A stretch of 64,000 nucleotides of DNA, taken from the NCBI RefSeq assembly GCF_019399895.1, contig NC_091867.1, positions 124,001 to 188,000 of the forward strand. The letters are read 5' to 3'. Of the stretch, positions 49,301-59,800 are shown piece by piece (within the stretch, counting starts at the first letter, position 1; each line of letters begins with the position of its first letter). The position numbers and the translations under genes were made by a program. A model generated the notes under the pieces. The model did no database searches. It saw only the letters and a list, made by a program, of their open reading frames with translations, and was not told the origin of the DNA. The stretch comes from Cardiocondyla obscurior (Eukaryota; Arthropoda; Insecta; Hymenoptera; Formicidae).

Positions 49301-52300
49301 TCAATAATTATTATCTCGCTTAATATTACTCGGAATAAAAAATGGTAAAAAACTTTTCTTCTTAAAATAACGAGATCTACCTAGTTCCAAAGTTTGTCTA
49401 CATGACTTTGGGACACCCTGTATAGTTCCTGAAGGGACGTGTTCTTGAATCAAATCTGAAATGATTTTTCCTCTATGAAAATTTTATTTGAGGTCTAGCT
49501 TTCGAGTAAATTAATAAAATATTTAGCTACTTACCGGACGGATACAAGTGGTAGCCAGGGACGTACGTGACTTATCGTCAGAAAGCGAAGGGCCTCACGG
49601 TGACAAGCACTCGCGCATAACACTTTTAACATAAAATTGATAATTGATCTGACACTCGCGAATAAAATAATTGATACTATTAATTAATTACTACCCGTAA
49701 TAATTATTTTTTTTATACATTAAACCATCGATTGTTAGACGAACAACACACGCTAGAAACAATTTGCGCGCGCGCAATTTATTAATTTACTCGAAAACTA
49801 GACCTCAAATAAAATTTTCATAGAGGAAAAATCGTTTCAGATTTGATTCAAGAACACGTCCCTTCAGGGACTATATACTTGTTCTGAATCACCCTGTATA
49901 TTATACTTATTATACAGGGTATCCCATCATAAACAAAAAAATCTCTCGGACTTATATAAATATTTTACAAAATGGTATAGGACTTTTATACTTATATTCT
50001 CAATATCTATCAAGATCTGAAAGATTTTCCGTTTGTGGTGGGACACCCTGTATACATACGTACTCAGTCGGGGACAAAAATATGTAAACAGATACTGGAA
50101 ATAGTAGGAATTAGGTTTAATCGAATTAAGGGTCAGTTTCACCAACTTGTCCTTTAATCTCGCGTTACCTAACCAGCCGTTTAAGTTAATTGGTAAAGTT
50201 AATTGACTGACGTTTTACAAATGTATTTGGTCGGCTATTTTTCTCCAGTTAGCGAATGAAGAAAAGTCATCAGAAGTGCTCTGATTAAGAAAATAATTAG
50301 TTTGTTAATAAATACAAAAGAATAAACCAATAAAAAAAGTGTAAGGGTAGCATACCGTTTCGTGAGCGGATTATTAATATTTGCGGAGTGGCAACTGTTG
50401 ACGTTTCGGTTTATGTGTGAAAAAAATTCAAAAAACAGTTAGGCCAGCAATTTTTTTTACCGCAAAGAAGGATTTTCTTGTAGATATGGTCGCGGAGTAT
50501 TTTAATATTATTAAAAAAAAAAAGACAGATAATGTGACCCAAATTGAGAAAAAAGCCGTTTGAGGGAAGCTAGCGACTAGCTTTATGTTTCCCGCGGCTT
50601 TACTAGTTGTACTACCAAACTCTGTAATTTTTGAAATATTAAAAAAAAAGCAGCGAAAACTTCTGTCGCAAATAATAGGAAAAAAAGATTTTTGACAGGT
50701 GATATTATTATGTCTTGATCTTAACAACATATACAAACACTAATTGTTCTGCTACTGCAGGGGCGGCAAACTCAATGTTGGAAAAAAGGAGGATTTTTTT
50801 TTGTTTAAGGAGTCTGCCCACCCTCACAATTTAAAAAATCAGCAGTTTTTTATTAATTTTTTTGAGAAAACTACCGCGTCATATTAATTTATATTTTGAG
50901 AACATGTTATATATAATTAAAAATTAAAATTTGTCGAGTAATAAAAATATAAAAAAATTAATATGGCGTCTGCAACAATTTCCGCGAAACTCCTTTATTT
51001 TGCACGAGTAGCAAATTTCTGAAAGCGAGAATAATTAGAAAAAAAAAATTTCTTATTGTTTATAAAGGAAAAGGCTATGGTATAGCGTAGGATTTTTTTA
51101 ATTTATTGAAAAATGTGGAAATAAGCTCGAAAGTGGAAATGTGAAAATAAGCTTGATTAAAAAACATTTCATTTTTTGCTTTAAATTTAAAATTAAAACA
51201 TTTATTAAAAATCAATGGATTGTTATATCAAAAAAATCATAATGTAAAGTTAGTTGATGTAACTCGAATCGGCTACCAGCACAGTGCCACCATGTTAGCC
51301 GCCATCAAACATGTATTAATTATTATTATTATGTGTGCTGCCAAGCACTCTAGGTTGGCATTACAAATAGCTTAAATATTGATAAAAAAATATTCGTTAT
51401 GATTTCGGTAAAATTCGGCACGGTCACCTTCTGTTGGAATAAATATGATGTATAATATGTCGTTCTGTTTGTTCGTTTCTCGTTTTCTCGTTTAAACTTA
51501 CCTAAAGTGCACATTCTCACATTATTACAAATACCCATTACTTTAAGGAAACGGGCTGCACAATGCATATTTAATTGTGTGTGTCGAATTTCCTCGGCAT
51601 TGTCTAAGAATTTAATATAATTATCTGCTAGAAAAACAATAGCAATGGACACTGTGAATAAGTCAATGAGCTGTGGGTTTTCTCACACCACTGAAGTTTC
51701 CCAATATCAATTGAGTTGAATCAGTTGCAAAAGGCCTCAAAGTTAACAGCACTAATTTATAGGAAACAATGTATTGTTCCTGCAACAAAAGCGACACATA
51801 TAAGATCATTACAGAGTAGTTTTGAATTTAATAATAATGCAAATCCTTATTGAAGAGAATAAAAAAAAAGTAGTCAAAATATTTTAAAAGTATTTTCTAC
51901 TTCTTGTTTTGATGTTGGATTCTTTCTTCAATTTATTTAAAAATATAAAGAATAGACCTCTTTAATAACCAAAAATGCGATTAAAAATTTTCTTCGTCAA
52001 ATGTATTAAAAAATTTCCGCATTTAATACAATTGACAAAGACGCCGAACTACTTATTTGTTACTCAAAGAAGAGTAAAAAATTAAATTTATGGCAGTTTG
52101 CATACCAAATATTAACTCAATTAATATATTACACACGTAATAACACTATTAATAAATTACACATGTAATAACATTTTATGATACTTTTTAAAAGCAGGTT
52201 AACAGTCGGTTAGTGGTATTAACGATTTGTCTCATCGTTGGTTAAAACTAACTAAAAGTCAGCGACCAATTAATTTCGGAAAAAGGGTGGTGAAACGCAA

Positions 52301-53758
52301 TTATATATTAACTGGCATTAAGTGTATTTTAACACCGGTTAAAATAGTTAACTAGACTTGGTGAAACCGGTTCTAACATGATTATTTTAAACTTAAGTTT
52401 TATTCATTTTATATCCTTATAGTACATAACATTATTTATTAAATAATTGAAATTCATATCTACATCTTTATGTAAATACGTTGTACAGTCGTTGACAGAG
52501 AGGTTGCAACATTTTTTTTAAATGAATCTAGGAATACTGCTTTTATAAACAGAATATAAACCGCTACATTTGCTTATGTGTAATACCTAGATATGATCAT
52601 GTTTATGTATTACACATGAGCAAATGTAGCAGTTCGCATTCTGTTTATAAAAGCAGTGTTCCTAGATTCATTTAAAAAAAATGTTGCAACCTTTCTGTCA
52701 ACGACTGTATTTACCAAAAGTAACAGGTATATTTACACAAAAAATGTCAATTATTTACTAAATAATGTACATATTATAAGAATATGAAATGAATAGAACT
52801 TAAGTTTATAACAGTCATGTTAATTCAATTGAACTTCGATTATTTTTACTTATTTCCAGTAACTGTCCATTTATTTTTGTTTATAATTGTATATATAATA
52901 CCTAGATAGCCATAATGCAAATAGCAATCTGCTAGCAGATCGGATACTGATCTGCCAGTAGGTCCTCAAATATCTGTGTTCTCATTCGTATATGATTCGG
53001 CTAGTGTACCGTGCTATTATGATATGATGACAAAATATCAGCAGAAACGTAGCACGACATGTTCTCATGATGTGATTAGAAACGTAAAAAATATTCCATC
53101 TTTTGATAGAAATATGAAATTTTGATGGAAATAAAAAAAATGTTTTTAAATAATGTTTTACTAAGTTTTAAAAATTGTATAAGTTTTTTTTTAATATTGT
53201 AAACAATTAAATATTTAAAAGACAAATTTTTTTGAGTGACATTGTCTAGTAGTACATACATTAATTAAGATTGGTTATACAGGATATTCCACCACATGCG
53301 GAAAATTTCTCGGATCTAGGTAGATATTGAGAATATAAGGGGTGCACTTCCGAAAATGGTGTCCCTCCGTTTTTGGAATTTTGATGACCGTTGTGGGTTT
53401 GTGTATCTTAACGTGCTATTGACAAATCCCATAGTCAAAATTAGCGGAAATGGATATTTATGGCGAAAACCATAAAAAACCATAAAACGATTTTTTACGT
53501 TTATCTCTTAAAATACTGCAAATTTAAAAAAATATTTTAAACAAAAGTTGTAGAGCTCGTTAAGATACACATTTTATGTTCTATACATATTTACCGTAAA
53601 ACAAATATTTACTTAGAAAATTGAATATAAAGATATTAAAATCACTGTTTACATATTTTCACGACTTTTGGCTAACTGGTATATTATAATAGCCTAATAA
53701 CAGTATTATTTACATATTTTCTCGCTAGATGGGTTGACTGTTATTGTGTGTATATATG

Positions 53759-53823
<65 letters not shown>

Positions 53824-56800
53824 ACGCCGGGAACGGGTCGGCGAACGTCTCCGCGTTCGCGTCTCTTTCTCACACTCACACACTCACACTCGCGGCGCTT
53901 GAGCTCCGCGAAAGAAAGAGACGATTTATAAAAAGGAACGTGAACAATTTAATTAGAGCATGCAAAACGATACAACGACTGCACCGATTCAAGACACGGG
54001 CAGAACTGTCATTTAGTCACAATAAATAATCTTCGTTCCCCTGGCAACGGGGAACCGAGACCTCGGAGCGAGCCGGCAGCTTCACGCTGCTCCGTGTACC
54101 GGGCGTAACAATATATATATATATACAGGGTGTCCCAGATCAGTGGACGATGCCGTAAATGATAGGTAGATTTAATCGAATTAAAACGAAAAGTTCTTTA
54201 CCATTTTGAAAACATCTCAATAGTTTTCGAGAAAAAAATTAAAATATATAAAATGTATAAGCGTAAGAGCGACAAGAAAGCTGCGCGTGAGTGAGCGCGA
54301 CAGGCAAATGACTAGAAATGGCGCCGTCATCTGTCGCGCTCACTCAGCCCACGCTTCCTCGTCGCTCTTACGCGTACATAAATTAATTTTTTTCTTGAAA
54401 ACTATTGAGAATTTTTCAAAATGGTACAGGACTTTTCGTTTTAATTCGATTAAATCTACCTATCATTTTCGGCATCGTCCACTGATCTGGGACACCTGTA
54501 TATATATGATGGTGGGTAGCCTTAAGTTATCCACTTTGTTTTTTCAAATCATATTAGAGATATTTTTAAAAATTTGTATATACAGCGTATGATTATAGAA
54601 TATTGATATTAGGTTATAATATTACAATTTTGGTTGCTAAGCAATCACCCAATTGTAATATTATTAGCGGCAAGACAGCCGAGCCGGCACTTTTACAACC
54701 GAGCGTCGGCTTATGCGTGATTGAGTAGGCCGTGCTATTTTCTTATAGAACGTAAAACTCATACGCTGTATTATACAAATTTTTAAAAATTCATATCTCG
54801 AATATGATTTAAAAAAACGCAAAGTGGATAAGGACTTTTATGCTCAGCTTGACAAGATCTACCCCCCTACGAGCGTTGTCACACTAACGGTGGGACACCC
54901 TGTATATATATACAGTGGCTCATGAAAGTCTACATACACACCATTAGAATCCATATAATTCATCATACTTAAAGTCGATTCTTCGGAGATTTGAAGCTGT
55001 TTTAAAAATCAAAGGAGGAGTTACCAAATATTAATTTATTGTTTTTAACTTAAAACAGCATTATTTATTAGTATATATGAACTCTTGTGAGATTTTTGAT
55101 AAACGTTATTTAAGTCTTTTGTTCATACATATATTTTTTTTTTATTAAATGTTTTATATGTTTACAGTATTAGTTTTTCATTATAAGGAATACCTTACTT
55201 TCGCTAATGTTTCTAAAAATAATTGTTTTAATGGTAAACTGCTGGTTTTTAATATGTATGTAGATTTTCGTGAGCCACTGTACATATACAGGGTGTGTAG
55301 CAATATTAAAACTGTGGGTGAATCAGAAAGTCCTTACGAATTTGTAAAATTCGTAACCATTATTGAAAAAAAAATTAATTTGTCTAGCGCATGAGCGACA
55401 AGGAAGCTGCGCGTGAGTGAGCGCGACAGGCGAATGGTTAGAAATGGCGCCGTCGTCTGTCGCGCTCACTCACGCGTAGCTTCCTTGTCGCTCATGCGCT
55501 AGACAAATTAATTTTTTTTTCAATAATGGTTACGAATTTTACAAATTCGTAAAGGACTTTTCGTCTCCAAATCTGATTCCCTACCCACAGTTTTAATATT
55601 GCTAATAATATTTCGGACACCCTGTATATATATATACAGGGTGTCCCAGACATAACGAAGGATACTGGGCAAATAGATAGAATTGATTGAGACCAGTAGA
55701 AAAGTCTTGTACCATTTTGCAAAATTCTCAACCGTTATTGAGAAAAAATTAAAATGTATAAATTGTATAGGCGTAAGAGCGACAAGGATGCTGTGCGTGA
55801 GTGAACGCGATAGGCAACAGCACCATTTTTAGCTACTCGTCTGTCGCGCTCATTCACGCGTAGCTTCCTTGTCGCTCTTGCGTTAGACAAATTAATTTTT
55901 TTCTCAATAACAGTTGAGAATTTTACAAAATGATATAAGGCTTTTCTATTCGTCTAGACCAGTTCTACCTACTTCTCAATTTACGTTTGTTTAGTATGGG
56001 ACACCCTGTATATACAGGGTGTTTGATTTAAGGTTTCCTTCTCGGTAACTGTAGATAGATATCGGGAATACAAATCGAAAAGTCAAATATCATTTAGTAA
56101 AATTCGTAACCGTCACCGAGTAAGAAATTACTGAATTTTGACGAATTGATGCGGAGCACATAATAAGTCGGGCGCGGCAGGTGAGAGCGGGTGGGCCTTA
56201 GGGAGAGAACGGAAGTGAAACGCCGCGCGACAATTGTGGAGTGGGGGTGGGAGGAGTCAACGCGTGGTGTGATAGACAATTGTGGCGCGGCGTTTCACCC
56301 CCGTTCTCTCCTTAAGGCCCACCCGCTCTCATCTGCCGCGCCCGACTTATTATGTGCTTCGCGCCAATTCGTTAAAATTCAGTAATTTCTTACTCGGTAA
56401 CGGTTACGAATTTTACGTAATGATATCTGACTTTTCGATTTGTATTCCAGATATCTATCTACAGTTACCGGGAAGGAAACCTTAAATCAAATATTCTGTA
56501 TAAATCGTACTTGTACAGGGTGTCTCATACCTTATGACGCACCCTGGAGAAATAGGTAGGTCCAATTATTAGGAACAAGAAAGTCCCATACCATTTTTTA
56601 ATTTGGGCGTTTATTTACGAGATATCAACAATTATATTCGACCGAGAGCGAGACGATGCGACGACGCATCGTCTCGCTCGCGTAACGTCGCTTACCACGC
56701 CTCCCTTATCGCCGTATCGCTCGCTCGCGTGTCGTCGCATCGTCTCGCTCTCGGTCGAATATAATTGTTGATATCTTGTAAATAACGCCCAAATTATAAA

Positions 56801-59800
56801 ATGGTATGGAACTTTCTTGTTCCTAATAATTGTACCTACCTATTTCTCCAGAGTGCGTCATAAGGTATGAGACACCCTGTATACGTACTACGATTACGTT
56901 TTTTTCTGCTTTAGTTCACGTTTACGTCTACGATAGACGTAAACACTCACGTTTTCTTCTCTGTTATCATTTTAACGGCTTTTCGTCGAGACGCGCTGCG
57001 TGTTCGGTACGGCTCGACTGCATAATCCTGATCAGATTTTTTTTCTTTCTAAATATCGGACTAATATTGGTCTAATATGTAACCAATGTATAAGCTATTA
57101 CGGGTCGTGCTAAGTTTTATCTGAAGAGGGATACAAAATTTTCATCTTGTATTCACTATATATGCTACTTTAAGTGATTTTTAATTACGAGTAACGGGTA
57201 ACGAGTAAATTTCTCTAATGAGAGTATTGTGAATTGTTGATAGAATGTCGTGCTGCGTTTTTGCTGTAATGTTAGCGTCATATCAAAAAGCACGCCATGT
57301 CAGCATTAATATAGACAAAAGCAGAGATAATGTCTTAGAATCTGTTGTCACGTCATGACACACATCGTACTCGATTTCTGCTGCGTTTCAGATAACATAC
57401 TCTAATGCGGCACATTCTGCTAGAATACTGCCAGCATTGTGTTGACCTAATGTACAGTATATAAATTGTAAAGCATGTTATGTTAGATCTGGCTATCTGG
57501 ATATATACAGAGTGTTGAAAAAAAGGTCACATATTTCGATAACAGGCAGTATTGATTAAAGCAAGAAAAAAAAGGTTTAATTAACATGTGTCGTAAGACT
57601 AATATCTTCAAAGATACAAGCTCACTGAGTAATCTGCACACTCTAATTTCATTTTTTTCTGATATTTACGTATGGTTCATAATAAATACTACAAGTCAGA
57701 TGACATTGCCTAGGCCTTAACGAATGTGAGCAGTCTTAGTAATCAATTCTATATTGTCTTAGTAAACAAAAAAGTGTTTACTACTGTTATTGTACGAAAG
57801 TTCGTCAGTACAAGATTAACTATCTGACTTGTAGTACATTACATAAGGTTTGAGTGTGCAGTTCACTAAGTAAACAAATATAATGGAAGCCAATTATTCC
57901 ACACGAGAAATAGCAAACATGATATTTTGATATGGTTTAACCAATAGAAGTAATCGAAAAGCACATGCCCGCTATTGTCAAAACTATTCAATGCGCAGAA
58001 TATTTTTTAAAAAATTATTTAGCAAATTTTTCCAGCAACTTGCAGAAACTGGATCTTTAACACCACAAGTAATTTATTAATTGATCAGAGCAGGACTCGC
58101 TCAATTCGCGTGCATGACATGGAAGAACAAATATTTGAAAAAAAAGTGGAAGGAGATCCTAGAACAAGTATAAGAAGAATAGCAGCAGCTGAAGGCATCA
58201 ATTATTGTCTTATTTGGTCCATTCTTCACGAACAGTTACTATACCTCTATCATATTCAACGATTGCAAGCTCTTAGCCCACCAGATTATCAGGCCAGATT
58301 AGTATTTTGTCAATAGTTTTTACGAAAATGTGTTGAAGATCTACATTTCATAGAAAAATTTTATTTACCGATGAGGCGGGCTTCACAAAAAATGGAATAG
58401 TCAATTTTTATAATCCGCATGTTTGGTCAAATGAAAATTTGCACGTGATTGAAGAATTTTGAGATTAGTATCAATTTTATATTAACATCTAGGTGGGAAT
58501 TGTTGGTGATAGAATTAAAGGGCCTTACATTTGACTAAATAGATTAACAGGTGCTATTTATCATCAGTTTTTATCAAACAAGTTGCTTATCACGTTAGAG
58601 GAAATTTTTTTTTTTTTGAAGGCAATGAATGTAGTTCATGCATAATGGTGCACCACTCCATTTTTTTTATATTGTCCAATGACATTTAACCCAGGCATTT
58701 AATGTGCAATGGATTGGTCTAGTAGGTCTAATAGTTTAGTTTGCTCGATCCCCAGATATGAACCTTTTAGATTTTTATATATAGGGACACTTAAAGACCT
58801 TGGTGTATTCAACACCCGTCGATGACATCCAAACACTGTAGAATCGCATTTTCAATGCGTGTCGGCAAATTTCTGACCATCCAGGTGTATTTGAAAAAGT
58901 ACGTGATCCTTTAAGACGTAGGGCTGAAATATACAGAGTGAATGGCAATCACATAGAGCATATACTCTAATATTGAATTAGCATTAAAATTGTTTGTTTT
59001 TTTTTTTTTTTTTAATAAAAAAGAAGGATTTTTATTTTGTTATACAGGGTATCCCAGACATAACAAAGGATACTGGGAGGATAAATAGAACTAATTGAGA
59101 CAAGTAGAAAAGTCCTGTACCATTTTGCAAAATTCTCAACCGTTATTGAGAAAAAAATTAAAACGTATAAATTGTATAGGCGTAAGAGCGACAAGGAAGC
59201 TACACGTGAGTGAGCGCGACAGGCGAATGGCTAGGAATGGCGTCGTCGCTTGTTACGCTCACTCACGCGTAGCTTCCTTGTCGCTCTTACGCCTATACAA
59301 TTTATACATTTTAATTTTTTTTTCAATAACGGTTGAGAGTTTTGCAAAATCGTACAAGACTTTTCTACTCGTCTCAATTAGTTTTATTTATTCTTCCAGT
59401 ATCCTTCGTTATGTCTGAAACACCTTGTATATTCAGTTTCTTTACTTCAGTTTTTTTTATAAAAGATAAATGAGTATATTTCATAATAAAATAAAAATTG
59501 TTTTATTATCTTTTTTTGTTTATTTTATATTTTTTCAAACACCAAGAAAAAAAGATAATCCCATTGTACTCCACTCTCTCCTACTTTTTTGTTTATTACA
59601 TTCTAAAGAATGACATAGAGCTCAAATAACAAAATAAGTTGTATTTTTGAAGATATTAGTCTTAAGATCTTTGTTAATAGATCTTTTCTCTTGTTTTATT
59701 CAATACTACCTTTTACCAAAGAATGTAACTTTTTTTTTCAACACCTTGTATGTATGTATACAAAGTGATTTTGATAAAAAGTTCACCATGTTTTTCTCAA

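Larger units (their letters stand above)
57506..59750 (+). mobile_element. Tc1/mariner-superfamily transposon with long terminal inverted repeats
   Basis: From TACAGAGTGTTGAAAAAAAG to CTTTTTTTTTCAACACCTTG, TA at both ends. The inverted repeats extend well over 100 bp (AGACTAATATCTTCAAAGAT near 57597 pairs with ATATTAGTCTTA near 59652). A broken transposase lies inside, and a palindromic MITE is nested near the 3' end. Without the nested copy it is about 1.86 kb. Confidence 0.78.

Noticed and set aside
51350..51652. Minus-strand 100-codon frame inside the Harbinger-like element
   Set aside because: It has no recognisable transposase motif; it could be chance or a decayed piece, so it was not annotated as coding.
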